Part shown: one piece after another, positions 1-8,253 of the stretch
Layout: every line of letters starts with the position of its first letter
Numbering within the stretch: position 1 is the first letter of the stretch
DNA from: Jeotgalibacillus campisalis
GTDB taxonomy: Bacteria; Bacillota; Bacilli; Bacillales; Jeotgalibacillaceae
DNA: 64,000 bases
Direction: 5' to 3'
Assembly: GCF_000829515.1 (NCBI RefSeq)
Contig: NZ_JXRR01000022.1
Span: 344,131 to 408,130 of the forward strand
Program-made: the position numbers and the translations under genes
Notes under the pieces: generated by a model
Database searches by the model: none
What the model saw: only the letters and a program-made list of their open reading frames with translations
What the model was told of the DNA's origin: nothing

Positions 1-179
1 GCGTCTTCCACCTTCTCACCAATCTCCAACAAGCCGCCTGGAATCCCCCATTGTTCATGGTCTGTTCGTTTTTGGAATAAAGCACGCCCGTGTTCGTCTT
101 CAATGATTGCCCCGCAACCCACCGTCAACAGCATTTCGTGGCCAATGACCTTTCTCATTGCTGCTATGTAGTCATTCAC
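1..179 (-). CDS. Nudix hydrolase, N-terminal part (runs off the window)
   Basis: About 59 N-terminal residues are visible; the rest lies beyond base 1. The start is taken as the GTG at 179, because a good AAGGAG site lies a few bases upstream on the minus strand. The peptide has the Nudix pattern: a beta strand beginning LLTVGCGAIIED, then WGIPGG opening the Nudix box and the glutamate of GLLEIGEKVED. Nudix enzymes hydrolyse nucleoside diphosphates linked to other groups; the substrate cannot be told from this fragment. The gene is convergent with nothing visible and has no clear operon partner in the window. The family call is secure, the function is not. Confidence 0.8.
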   Translation of the reverse strand, partial: MNDYIAAMRKVIGHEMLLTVGCGAIIEDEHGRALFQKRTDHEQWGIPGGLLEIGEKVED

Positions 180-273
180 TTTCCCAACTCCTTCCTTTTC
201 CAATCATTTCAAAAATATATTTGAAATGCAAGGAAGGAATTAAAAAAAGCTGTGAAAGGCTTAAGGCCACTGA

Positions 274-444
274 TTAATAACAGCCGCAGCACACAGGACC
301 TTTGTTCTTTTTGAAGATAGAAGGCGAGAAACCGCTCATATTTAGCATCGGCAGGCGACTTTTCTTTGCTGTAATGCATTTTCGGTGATAGGTAATGCCT
401 CTTTTTATTTCTTCTCTCTTCATTCTTACTACTTCGTGTTCCAA
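274..444 (-). CDS. small basic protein with a CCGCY C-terminus, unknown function
   Basis: A 56-residue reading frame begins with TTG at 444, preceded by AGGAGTGG at a good distance; an in-frame ATG further upstream has no ribosome site. The product is rich in Lys/Arg and ends in three closely spaced cysteines (CCGCY), which could bind a metal or be modified. I do not recognise a family. It lies between the terminator of ileS and the Nudix gene, in the same direction. It may be a real small protein, judged mainly on the ribosome binding site, or a chance frame. Confidence 0.4.
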   Translation of the reverse strand: MEHEVVRMKREEIKRGITYHRKCITAKKSRLPMLNMSGFSPSIFKKNKGPVCCGCY

Positions 445-581
445 CTGAACCACTCCTATCATCAATTATTTTTGATCTATCATTTAACTATCATTAAGTA
501 ATTTCGATCTAAATTCAGCGTACTGTTTTTGTAAATTTTAAGTCAATAAATAATAAACTTTTTTAATTTATTGTAGCCATT

Positions 582-613
582 AAAAAACCTGAGCAGCTAT
601 TCTCCTGCTCAGG
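582..613 (-). terminator. intrinsic terminator of ileS
   Basis: CCTGAGCAG and CTGCTCAGG form a 9-bp stem with an 8-base loop, followed on the minus strand by six T residues. It lies directly after the ileS stop. Confidence 0.9.
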
Positions 614-623
614 CCTCCTTCTT

Positions 624-3600
624 CTATTTCACTATAACCAACTTCCCTCGATGCTCCCCAATCTCAAAGTCCTTCATGTCTTCTGCCTTACCAATCGTCA
701 GTGTTTTCACAAGAACGTTTTGGCGGATGAGTTCTTCATTTTGACGAATGGCTTTCGTCAGTTCTTCGTCTCCGCTCAGTGTGATGTGGACGCGAAGATC
801 GATTGGGAGGTCCTGTGTTTTTCGTTCGTCCTGAATGGCGCGAATGAGTTCACGGGCAAGTCCTTCTAATCTCAGTTCCTCGGTGATCACGGTATCCAGC
901 ATGACATGGAAGTCTTTGCTTGCGCCCATCGAAAGTCCAGGGTCTGCGATGCGTTCTGGCTGAAGCAGGTCCATTGGGACATCAATATCTTCGCCTTCTA
1001 TTGGGACGACAGCTTTCCCTTCTTCTATCACGTTGGCAGCCTCCGAATCGGTCAGGCTTTCAAGATAGGCTTTTACTTTGCTGACATTTTTTCCGAGAAC
1101 CGGTCCTGCTGCGCGGAAGTTCAGCTTGATTTCCCAGCGGACGAGATCATCGGAGGATTGTTTTACTGTGAGCTGCTTGACGTTTAGCTCATCCTTGATA
1201 ATGTCACTGTATTTTTCAAGCGCTTTGCCTTGCTCCGGATTGACCGGGATGACTGTCAGCTGCGACAAAGGCTGTTTTGTTTTAATCGCTTCTGCATTTC
1301 GCACACCGCGGGCGAGTTCAACGACTTGAAGCACCGCCGCCATGTCCTGTTCCAGCTCTTCATCACGGTCGCCTGGATTGCTTGCCGGGAACAGAGCCAG
1401 GTGGACACTTTCGCCAGTCAGGTTCACATGGATATCGTCTGCCACAAACGGCACAAATGGCGCGAGCAGCTGACTCCCTTTCACAAGCACTGTGTGAAGG
1501 GTGTGGTAGGCTGCTTTTTTCGATTCATTCATGCCTTCCTTCCAAAAACGGTCACGTGAACGGCGGATGTACCAGTTGCTGACTTCTTCAATATACGCTT
1601 CTAGTTCTTTTGCTGCTTTCGTGAAATCGTATTGATCGAGCGACTCTTTCACAACCACTGCTACAGCGTTCAGACGGGAAATTACCCAGCGGTCAAGCAG
1701 CGTTTTTTCACCTGTGTCTGCTTCATTAAACTGATAGCTGTCGATGTTGGCATAAAGCGTGTAGAAGCTGTGAGTGTTCACCAGGGTATCAATGACTTTC
1801 GATTTTGCTTCCATTACGACACGTTCTGAGAAGCGTTTATTGTTCCACGGCGCACTGTCAGCTAAAAGTGCCCAGCGAAACGCGTCTGCGCCAAATTGAT
1901 TGACAAGGTCCATTGGATTCAAGGCATTGCCTTTACTTTTGGACATTTTACGGCCTTCTTCATCTAAAATATGACCGGTGGAAAGTACGCGTTTATATGG
2001 AACTTTGCCAGTGAAAAGTGTGGAAACGGCAAGCAGACTGTAAAACCAGCCGCGTGTCTGATCAATTCCTTCACAAATCACGTCTGCAGGAAACTGTTTT
2101 TCAAATTGCTCTTTGTTTTCAAATGGATAGTGCTGCTGGGCAAACGGCATCGAACCGCTGTCAAACCAGACATCAATCACTTCCGGAACACGGTTCATCG
2201 TGCCCGCACATTTTTCACATGTAAGCTGAACGCGGTCCACGTATGGCTTATGAAGCTCAACCTCTCCAATGTCGCCAATTGCTTTTTCCTGAAGATCAGC
2301 CTGGCTGTTTGGTGCATATTGATGGTCGCATGTATCACAGATCCAAATCGGAAGCGGCGTGCCCCAGTAGCGGTTCCGTCCGATGTTCCAGTCCACCATG
2401 TTTTCAAGGAAGTTTCCAAAGCGCCCGTCTTTAATATGAGCAGGATGCCATTCCACCTGTTGATTGTTTTCTAAAAACTGATCCTTCAGCTGTGTTGTTT
2501 TAATAAACCAGCTTTCGATTGCATAGTAAAGCAGCGGGGAATCGCAGCGCCAGCAATGCGGGTAGCTGTGTTCGTATTTTTCTTTATGAAACAGCAGCCC
2601 TTCATTTGCCAGATACTTGACGATATCTACGTCGCAGTCTTTAACAAAGCGTCCTGCAAATGGCGGAATGTCTTCTGTGTAGCGTCCTTGTGAATCGACT
2701 ACATTAAAGAAGGAAAGATCGGCTTCTTTAACTAAATTGTAATCATCTTCCCCATAAGCCGGAGCGATATGAACGATTCCTGTTCCGCTATCTGCGTTCA
2801 CGAAATCGGCGGTGACAACAAAATGTCCCTTTTCTGGTTTTACAAAAGGAAATGGCGCGTGATAGTCCAGCCCCTTTAACTCGCTTCCTTTATGAGAAGA
2901 AAGTATCTCGAATCCTTCACCAAGGTTTTTTTCGGCCAATGCTTCTGCAACGATGAAGATTTCTCCGTCTTTTTTCGCTTTCACATATGTCAGTTCCGGA
3001 TGGACGGCTAATGTAACATTTGCCGGCAGCGTCCACGGAGTCGTCGTCCAGCCAAGGAAAAATTCATTGTCTGTCCCTTTGACTTTAAATTTGGCTGTGG
3101 CGGATAGATCCTTCACTGTTTCATAGCCTTGTGCTACTTCATGCGAGCTCAGTGTTGTCTGGCAGCTCGGGCAATAAGGTGAAACGCGGTGACCTTTTGT
3201 CAAAAGATCGCGGCCGTGCAGATTGCTTAAGATGTACCAGACACTTTCGATGTAGCGGTTTTGCAGAGTGACATATGGATCATCCATATCGAGCCAATAG
3301 CCGATCGCTTCTGTAAATTCACGCCATTGCTTTTCGTAATTAAAGACACTTTTCTTGCACTCTTCGATGAACTTTTCCACACCGAAGTTTTCAATTTCCT
3401 GCTTGCCGGAAATGCCAAGCTGCTTTTCCACTTCAAGTTCGACAGGCAGACCATGCGTATCCCAGCCGCCTTTTCGCAGCACCTGATAGCCCTGCATCGT
3501 TTTGTAGCGGGCAACAAAGTCCTTAATAACGCGGCCAAGAACATGTCCTGCGTGCGGAAGACCATTTGCGGTTGGCGGTCCTTCATAAAAAACAAAGGTT

Positions 3601-3713
3601 TCCTCGCCTTCCCGTTCATTCATCGAGCGATTGAAAATCTGATTTTGGTTCCAATAGTCTTTCACGCGGTTTTCCCGATCGACCGCTGATTCTTTTGTAT
3701 TGACACTGCGCAT
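624..3713 (-). CDS. ileS: isoleucyl-tRNA synthetase, IleRS2 (eukaryote-like, mupirocin-tolerant) type
   Basis: Charges tRNA-Ile with isoleucine in the cytoplasm. At 1029 residues it is longer than the usual bacterial IleRS1 (about 920). It has the class I signatures HAGH (a HIGH variant, within [11 protein letters not shown]) and KMSKS ([10 protein letters not shown]), the large editing insertion, and two CxxC knuckles in the catalytic half (YCPSC; ICDTC with LTCEKC). The C-terminus lacks the cysteine zinc finger that ends IleRS1, which places it in the IleRS2 class known for low mupirocin sensitivity. The start is ATG 3713, with GAGGTGG a few bases upstream, rather than the more distant in-frame start at 3731. 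A T-box leader and sigma-A promoter precede it, so it should be induced by uncharged tRNA-Ile. The family is certain; the class is inferred from length and missing finger. Confidence 0.95.
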   Translation of the reverse strand: MRSVNTKESAVDRENRVKDYWNQNQIFNRSMNEREGEETFVFYEGPPTANGLPHAGHVLGRVIKDFVARYKTMQGYQVLRKGGWDTHGLPVELEVEKQLGISGKQEIENFGVEKFIEECKKSVFNYEKQWREFTEAIGYWLDMDDPYVTLQNRYIESVWYILSNLHGRDLLTKGHRVSPYCPSCQTTLSSHEVAQGYETVKDLSATAKFKVKGTDNEFFLGWTTTPWTLPANVTLAVHPELTYVKAKKDGEIFIVAEALAEKNLGEGFEILSSHKGSELKGLDYHAPFPFVKPEKGHFVVTADFVNADSGTGIVHIAPAYGEDDYNLVKEADLSFFNVVDSQGRYTEDIPPFAGRFVKDCDVDIVKYLANEGLLFHKEKYEHSYPHCWRCDSPLLYYAIESWFIKTTQLKDQFLENNQQVEWHPAHIKDGRFGNFLENMVDWNIGRNRYWGTPLPIWICDTCDHQYAPNSQADLQEKAIGDIGEVELHKPYVDRVQLTCEKCAGTMNRVPEVIDVWFDSGSMPFAQQHYPFENKEQFEKQFPADVICEGIDQTRGWFYSLLAVSTLFTGKVPYKRVLSTGHILDEEGRKMSKSKGNALNPMDLVNQFGADAFRWALLADSAPWNNKRFSERVVMEAKSKVIDTLVNTHSFYTLYANIDSYQFNEADTGEKTLLDRWVISRLNAVAVVVKESLDQYDFTKAAKELEAYIEEVSNWYIRRSRDRFWKEGMNESKKAAYHTLHTVLVKGSQLLAPFVPFVADDIHVNLTGESVHLALFPASNPGDRDEELEQDMAAVLQVVELARGVRNAEAIKTKQPLSQLTVIPVNPEQGKALEKYSDIIKDELNVKQLTVKQSSDDLVRWEIKLNFRAAGPVLGKNVSKVKAYLESLTDSEAANVIEEGKAVVPIEGEDIDVPMDLLQPERIADPGLSMGASKDFHVMLDTVITEELRLEGLARELIRAIQDERKTQDLPIDLRVHITLSGDEELTKAIRQNEELIRQNVLVKTLTIGKAEDMKDFEIGEHRGKLVIVK

Positions 3714-3773
3714 TGCTTCCACCTCAACCATTCAATTTTGTCGTGCACTCAGCAGCAGAGACTTTTTTGCATA

Positions 3774-4031
3774 AAAAAATCCGTCCCTGCTTGGTTAAAA
3801 CAGGGACGGATTGGATCCGCGGTACCACCCATATTCCATGTGAAAATCACATAGCACTCGGTTAAAATCGGATAACGGCCGTCAACCGGTTTTCCCTACT
3901 TCTTGTTTTCAGGAAAACGTCTCAGAGATGATTTTCAACTGATTCCTGCCATCGCTTCTCAGCTTTTCGCGACTCTCTTTGGGTCAGGGGGCACAGCTTA
4001 CTCTTCTCGTCATCGAACTACTTCAATTATT
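3774..4031 (-). promoter_or_regulatory. T-box riboswitch leader of ileS
   Basis: On the minus strand the leader carries the canonical T-box core GGGTGGTACCGCGGATCC (3813-3830) followed by a strong terminator hairpin (AATCCGTCCCTG arm, 3779-3812) and a run of T. The T-box core overlaps the position needed for the antiterminator. Upstream elements resemble stem I (GAGAAGAGTAAGCTG). ATC triplets, matching isoleucine, occur in the region where the specifier is expected (around GAAAATCATCTC), but I have not folded the RNA. Uncharged tRNA binding should allow read-through into ileS. Confidence 0.93.
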
Positions 4032-4037
4032 TCCAAT

Positions 4038-4066
4038 ATTTTATAACGAAATACCTGGGTTGTCAA
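4038..4066 (-). promoter_or_regulatory. sigma-A promoter of the ileS T-box transcript
   Basis: TTGACA (4061-4066) and TAAAAT (4038-4043) are separated by exactly 17 bases on the minus strand, just upstream of the T-box leader. Confidence 0.88.
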
Positions 4067-4118
4067 AGTCCGAAATTTATTAAGTATGGGGTATTTGCCG
4101 CAGGCTGTAAACGCTCTT

Positions 4119-5075
4119 TTACACAACCATATAAGGCTCTGTGTAAAAACAGCTTTCACTCCTTTTTTTGCAGATCTTTTTCAGGCGGGTGGCTTCGTTT
4201 ACAAGTTCTTCTACACTGCCAAACAATCCGTTGTGTTGTGTTACAGCTGCGATCGAAATGGCTACCAGCGCCATTTCTTCAAGCTGTCCTGAGCGATTTT
4301 CTGTGTAAATGAAGCGCTGTTGAAAGTGTTCTTTTGTGTAGAAGGAACGAAGACAATCGTCAAATTGCTGAATGATGGCGCTGCAGGAAGATTCGTATTC
4401 CATACCGGGAATGATGACGATAAAATCATCGCCACCAATATGCCCAAGAAAGCTGTCTGAACGGTCGAAGCAGCTGCGAAGGATCGTGGCGGTTTCTCGA
4501 AGAAGGTCATCTCCTTTTTTAAATCCGTATGAATCGTTATATGCTTTAAAGCGATCTAAATCAATGTACAAAAGAGTGAAGGGTTTTTGCTGCTCAAAGG
4601 CGGACGTAAGATGTTCATCAATCATCGTATTACCAGGCAGCCGGGTGAGGGGATTTAAGTAGCTGGCAAGCTCTGTTTGAATATCCGCCACAGTTGTAAG
4701 GAGCTTTTTAATACTGACGGCTCCATAAACGTTTCCGTCTTTTTTCACGACGACATCGTCATACACTTCATCATCGGGCCGTTCCATCGCCCATTTGCTG
4801 ACTTCAATGACAGATGCAAAAAAATCCACAATAAGCGGAGAGGAATTTGCCAGCAAACCGATTGGCCGATTCTCATAGAGATTGTAGCCGTAGCGTGTTC
4901 CCATTTTCTGATAAAACTTTGTCCGGGTTATTAAAGCAGGCGGTTTGTCTGGATCCATAATGACAATACCCTGTAAGCCAGGTTCCTGCTGAAAAAGATC
5001 ATCTACTTCACTGCAGACCGTGCAGTCTTTCATACAGCTGATTCCTTTGGCAATTTCCCCGATATACGCCATCAT
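4119..5075 (-). CDS. GGDEF-domain protein with CBS-like N-terminal half
   Basis: 318 residues. The N-terminal part (about 20-135) resembles a CBS-type sensor module (GAVSIKKLL near 118-126). A GGDEF domain follows: NPLTRLPGN at 141-149, YIDLDRFKAYND at 170-181 and the signature loop GGDDF at 214-218. GGDEF domains make cyclic di-GMP from two GTP; the second glutamate of the usual GG(D/E)EF is Asp here, so activity is uncertain and the domain may instead bind GTP or regulate its partner. The allosteric RxxD site is only partly present. It follows the EAL gene by about 38 bases in the same direction, so the two probably form an operon that sets cyclic-di-GMP level. Start at 5075 has GAGGGA upstream. 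Confidence 0.85.
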   Translation of the reverse strand: MMAYIGEIAKGISCMKDCTVCSEVDDLFQQEPGLQGIVIMDPDKPPALITRTKFYQKMGTRYGYNLYENRPIGLLANSSPLIVDFFASVIEVSKWAMERPDDEVYDDVVVKKDGNVYGAVSIKKLLTTVADIQTELASYLNPLTRLPGNTMIDEHLTSAFEQQKPFTLLYIDLDRFKAYNDSYGFKKGDDLLRETATILRSCFDRSDSFLGHIGGDDFIVIIPGMEYESSCSAIIQQFDDCLRSFYTKEHFQQRFIYTENRSGQLEEMALVAISIAAVTQHNGLFGSVEELVNEATRLKKICKKRSESCFYTEPYMVV

Positions 5076-5113
5076 CTATTTATCCCTCTTTCATAAGGAA
5101 ATCATTTCGTTTT

Positions 5114-5989
5114 TTATCCAAGTGCCATTATCGGACTCTCTTGCAGCTTCGTCGGTAATGTCGGCAAAATCCCCGGTTTGAGGCTTTGCTCAGGCCTCCC
5201 CAGAGCATATCCCTGCCCGAGATGAACGCCGGATTTTTGTAAATAAAGGAGCTCCGGTAGAATTTCAATTCCTTCCGCGATCACTGCTGTATTGGATTGC
5301 TGGGCAAAATTCACTAACAGATCAACCAAGTTCTGTTGAGCCGGATTAATGTGTATGTTGCGGATTAATGCTTTATCGAGTTTTAAAAACTCCGGTTTTA
5401 AGTACAAAATCGTTTTTAAGCTATTGTAGCCGGTTCCCGCATCGTCTACTGCAATACGAAAGCCCTGCTGGCGATAATTTTCAATTGTCCGTACAAACTG
5501 CCCGTAATCGGCCACGGTCTCTTTTTCCGTCAGCTCAAGTACAATCTGATCGGGCGACAAATTATATTTATTGAGCAAATCAAGTGTATGACCGCTTCGA
5601 TAAGAAGGATCCTCAAGAATTTGCGGCTGGATATTCAAAAAAATTAATCCTCCGTCATAAGCATCCGACTGCTTCAGTTCTGACTCATATCGCTCTAGTG
5701 ATAGATTGCGAAGAAAGCTTTCAAAAGCAAAAACCTTTCTGCTTTTTCCTACATGATCGTAAAAGGAATCCGTTGTTGGAAAAATTTTTGTGCTATTAGG
5801 ACGATTTAAAATTTCAAATCCAATGGTACCACATTCTGTGAGTGAAATGATCGGCTGAAAAAAAGTTGTCATCTTCTCTTTCTGCATAAGCTCACGAAGC
5901 TCTCCATCTTTTTTGCTTTCCTCAAAGAAGTGGCTTCTATTCTCTTTTAAATATTTTAAATAATGATAAAAATCCGCTAGCCCATTCAT
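5114..5989 (-). CDS. EAL-domain cyclic-di-GMP phosphodiesterase
   Basis: 291 residues, single EAL domain with no membrane segment or sensor domain, so cytoplasmic. The residues needed for metal and substrate binding appear intact: EIL in place of EAL, Asn in FLNIQP, Glu in ELTE, the DDAGTGY pair, Lys in LKLDK, Glu in AEGIE, and Gln in GQGYALGRP. It should hydrolyse cyclic di-GMP to pGpG. The ATG at 5989 is chosen over the adjacent TTG at 5992 because AGGGAG lies nine bases before it. It is upstream of the GGDEF-like gene and probably co-transcribed with it. Confidence in the domain is high; the behaviour it controls is unknown. Confidence 0.9.
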   Translation of the reverse strand: MNGLADFYHYLKYLKENRSHFFEESKKDGELRELMQKEKMTTFFQPIISLTECGTIGFEILNRPNSTKIFPTTDSFYDHVGKSRKVFAFESFLRNLSLERYESELKQSDAYDGGLIFLNIQPQILEDPSYRSGHTLDLLNKYNLSPDQIVLELTEKETVADYGQFVRTIENYRQQGFRIAVDDAGTGYNSLKTILYLKPEFLKLDKALIRNIHINPAQQNLVDLLVNFAQQSNTAVIAEGIEILPELLYLQKSGVHLGQGYALGRPEQSLKPGILPTLPTKLQESPIMALG

Positions 5990-6426
5990 CAATTAAAACT
6001 CCCTTTACCCATACTGAGGATCTCATGCTGTCAGCCTAGTATACGGTACGAACGTTGTTTTACATGAGAGGATAGATTAAGATTTAGTAAATTTGGATTT
6101 TGGGCAAAAAAGGAAAGTGATTCTGTAAAATACCACTAGTTTTTGGTGAACTCATTTTAAGAACCTGTACGGGGATTTTTACAACTAAAAACCATATAGT
6201 TTTATAGCCTGCACGGAGAAATGTACGTGATCAAACCACCCTCCGGAAACTGGCCCCAACTGAATGTAAAAAAACCTACACGGTTTGCCGGATAGGGAAG
6301 AGATTTCTGTAGAAACTTATTAACTTTTTTGTCTTTATTGCGCCGTATCACATTCGTTTTATTAGAATAAAGTTTAAGACCGCTATAAGTACGAAGCCAA
6401 AAAACACGAGGAGGTTATGCTTTAAT
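5990..6426. other. intergenic stretch with three imperfect short repeats
   Basis: No credible gene is seen. A motif CCTRYACGG occurs three times on the plus strand (6164-6172, 6208-6216, 6275-6283), the first two followed by similar A/T-rich sequence ending in TAC. I cannot assign a role. Confidence 0.4.
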
Positions 6427-6487
6427 TCAAAGAGGCTCACCTCCGCCCCTCGGAAAGTGTCCGACTGAAGCGAAAATGAACCCGGTC
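6427..6487 (-). repeat. decayed partial copy of a Bacillaceae interspersed repeat
   Basis: These bases match, in inverted orientation, the left part of the repeat at 63750-63890: GAGGCTCACCTC, CGGAAAG, CTGAA and AATGAACC blocks align in order with few differences. The present copy is shorter and has small changes, so it is probably a remnant. Confidence 0.7.
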
Positions 6488-6540
6488 TGCTTTTAATGAT
6501 TTAATAAGGACCTAATTTCAGCAGCCCCTGTTATCCTCAT

Positions 6541-6663
6541 CTATCTTACGTTTTTATTCGCTTTTCTTTTCGCCATTTCTTTTTTCACCATCGGCACAAC
6601 TTTTTCTTTCACTGTTCTTTGTACCTTAGGGTCACTCATCAGCTTCTTAATTTTTTTAATCAT
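6541..6663 (-). CDS. 40-residue highly basic small protein, unknown
   Basis: A short frame starts with ATG at 6663, preceded by a near-perfect GGAGGATAACC ribosome site, and ends with TAG at 6541. The 40-residue product is dominated by Lys and Arg (MIKKIKKLMSDPKVQ start; VKKEMAKRKANKNVR end) with a predicted amphipathic helix pattern. I do not recognise a family; a nucleic-acid- or membrane-binding role is only a guess from charge. It is divergent from the gene at 6906. The strong ribosome site is the main reason to accept it as a real gene. Confidence 0.55.
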   Translation of the reverse strand: MIKKIKKLMSDPKVQRTVKEKVVPMVKKEMAKRKANKNVR

Positions 6664-6905
6664 TGGTTATCCTCCGTTCATTGAAAATTAACTTCCTACT
6701 TATTAAATACCACAATCACTGACTTTTAGTCCTAACCTGCCCTTCGTTTAAATCTATATCGCCAGAAGTCGAATACTTGCAGAATTTGTTGAACGATTTT
6801 TAGAGATTTGTTTTACGATTTTACAGGGATTCAGCAGGCTGTGTCGAATTGCTAGTATAAGAGAATTTGCATTTATTCTAAACCAGATAAAGTGAGGCGA
6901 GCGTG

Positions 6906-7397
6906 ATGTTCAACTGGATGCCATATAAGGAACAAGGCATATGTGAGAAAAGACTAACGAAAGTAATGAAGCGCTTGAAGATTGATTATTTTAATTTCAA
7001 CTGGGATCGTAACAGCTGCTTTATTGAATTCACATACCAGGAGGAGGCTTATAAGCTAAAACACTCGATTGAAAAGGCGAAAAAAAGAGGCGTCATTTTA
7101 AAAAACGGGATGGATTGTCTGGTGGATCTGACACAGTCGCTTGAAGACCTTTGCGGGATTATTGAACGAGGCACGTATAATTTTGATACCTGGATTGCCG
7201 GTATGAAGCAGCCTTCTGAGAAAGCGGTCATTCAGGAAAGAGTGCATATTAAATACAAATCATTTGGCCAGCAAGAGCCGCCTGACTTCATTCGGAACGA
7301 ACGCCTGATTCCTTTCGCTTCCGGCTCCACTGTCAGAAACTTTGACACAACCGGACAAGGAAGGCAGTTTAAACTGATTAAAAAGAACAGCAACTGA
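6906..7397 (+). CDS. conserved-looking hypothetical protein, 163 aa
   Basis: The frame has a Shine-Dalgarno GAGG eight bases before ATG 6906; a GTG three bases earlier is an alternative start. The protein is soluble, with no signal peptide or membrane segment. The N-terminal half is mixed alpha/beta with aromatic-rich strands (YFNFNWDRNSCFIEFTY) and the C-terminus is basic and probably disordered (GQGRQFKLIKKNSN). I do not recognise a domain. A terminator follows at 7433, so it appears to be a single-gene transcript, divergent from the small basic gene at 6541. Confidence 0.75.
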   Translation: MFNWMPYKEQGICEKRLTKVMKRLKIDYFNFNWDRNSCFIEFTYQEEAYKLKHSIEKAKKRGVILKNGMDCLVDLTQSLEDLCGIIERGTYNFDTWIAGMKQPSEKAVIQERVHIKYKSFGQQEPPDFIRNERLIPFASGSTVRNFDTTGQGRQFKLIKKNSN

Positions 7398-7432
7398 GAA
7401 AGAAATCATTGGGTTTAAATCAAATCAGTGTG

Positions 7433-7464
7433 AAAAAGCTCAGGCCTTCATGTTCTGAGCTTTT
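7433..7464 (+). terminator. intrinsic terminator after the 6906 gene
   Basis: AAAAGCTCAG and CTGAGCTTTT form a 10-bp stem around an 11-base loop with a short T run. Confidence 0.8.
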
Positions 7465-7536
7465 CGTTATGCAGGTAAATCTCGTTAATCAGGGCGGCAT
7501 AGATCTGATTTAAAAGACTTTTACTTTGCTCCCCTT

Positions 7537-8118
7537 TTAAACTAGATGCTTCGAACAGTTAAATAGGGAACAATCCCATTTTGTTTCATCGTGCTTTAAT
7601 ATGGTTAAGGAAGTATTTTCCAATAGCGTTTCGGTAAATTGTTCAGGAAGCAGATGCTTTAACGTCAAGCCGATCAGTCCGCCGTGGCTGACGATGAGAA
7701 TCTTTTTTCCTTTGTGCTGGGTTAGAATTTCTTCTATAAAAGCGGCTCCGCGCTGCGCTACGGTATCCTTTGTTTCAATGCCAAGCTCCTGCTCCCGCCA
7801 ATTGTCTCCCCATCTCGTTACCCGATCTTCAATTGTCAGTCCTTCAATTTCGCCAAGATGCATTTCTCTGATTCGGTCATCTTGAATAGGTTTTTGCAGC
7901 CCTAATTCTTTCGCAATGGCTTCAGCTGTTTGTCTAGCGCGTGATAGGTCACTTGAAATGATGAGGTCCCATGTTTCGTCTTCTGAGGCAATTCTTTCTG
8001 CAACTCGGCGTGCTTGTTCTATCCCTTCTTCACTCAGCGGAATATCGGTATGTCCCTGAGCCCTTCCTGATCTGTTCCATTCTGTTACTCCATGTCTGAT
8101 TAGTCCGATCGTTGTCAT
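7537..8118 (-). CDS. histidine phosphatase family protein (phosphoglycerate mutase-like)
   Basis: 193 codons from ATG 8118, chosen because AAAGGATG lies before it and because the family core begins there (MTTIGLIRHGVTEWN); upstream in-frame codons lack a ribosome site. The RHG motif carries the phosphorylated His; GRAQGHTDIPLSE, SSDLSRARQTAE, the acidic EMHLGEIEG and a late SHGG complete the active site. Proteins of this size are usually phosphatases of broad or unknown substrate (PhoE/GpmB group), not glycolytic mutases. It follows the terminator of the lipoprotein gene, so probably has its own promoter; TAAAAT just upstream is a candidate -10. Confidence 0.88.
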   Translation of the reverse strand: MTTIGLIRHGVTEWNRSGRAQGHTDIPLSEEGIEQARRVAERIASEDETWDLIISSDLSRARQTAEAIAKELGLQKPIQDDRIREMHLGEIEGLTIEDRVTRWGDNWREQELGIETKDTVAQRGAAFIEEILTQHKGKKILIVSHGGLIGLTLKHLLPEQFTETLLENTSLTILKHDETKWDCSLFNCSKHLV

Positions 8119-8214
8119 GTATATCATCCTTTCAGTTTTCGTTTCTGTCCTTATTTTACCATATAGAGGATCTTTAAAACATATTTTATCAGCCGTAACC
8201 CTTGCTTTGAATGG

Positions 8215-8249
8215 AAAAAACGCCCGTCCCTCAAACAAGGAACAGGCGT
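8215..8249 (-). terminator. intrinsic terminator after the lipoprotein gene
   Basis: ACGCCTGTTCC and GGGACGGGCGT pair (one or two G-U) around an 8-base loop and are followed by six T on the minus strand. Confidence 0.85.
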
Positions 8250-8253
8250 ATTT

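Noticed and set aside
1971..2474. 167-residue plus-strand frame inside ileS
   Set aside because: Antisense to a highly conserved gene, no ribosome site, no protein-like pattern.
3650..3713. HAGH in IleRS taken as the rearranged hyper-resistance motif
   Set aside because: The positions of both His and of Gly fit the normal HIGH order; only Ile is replaced by Ala.
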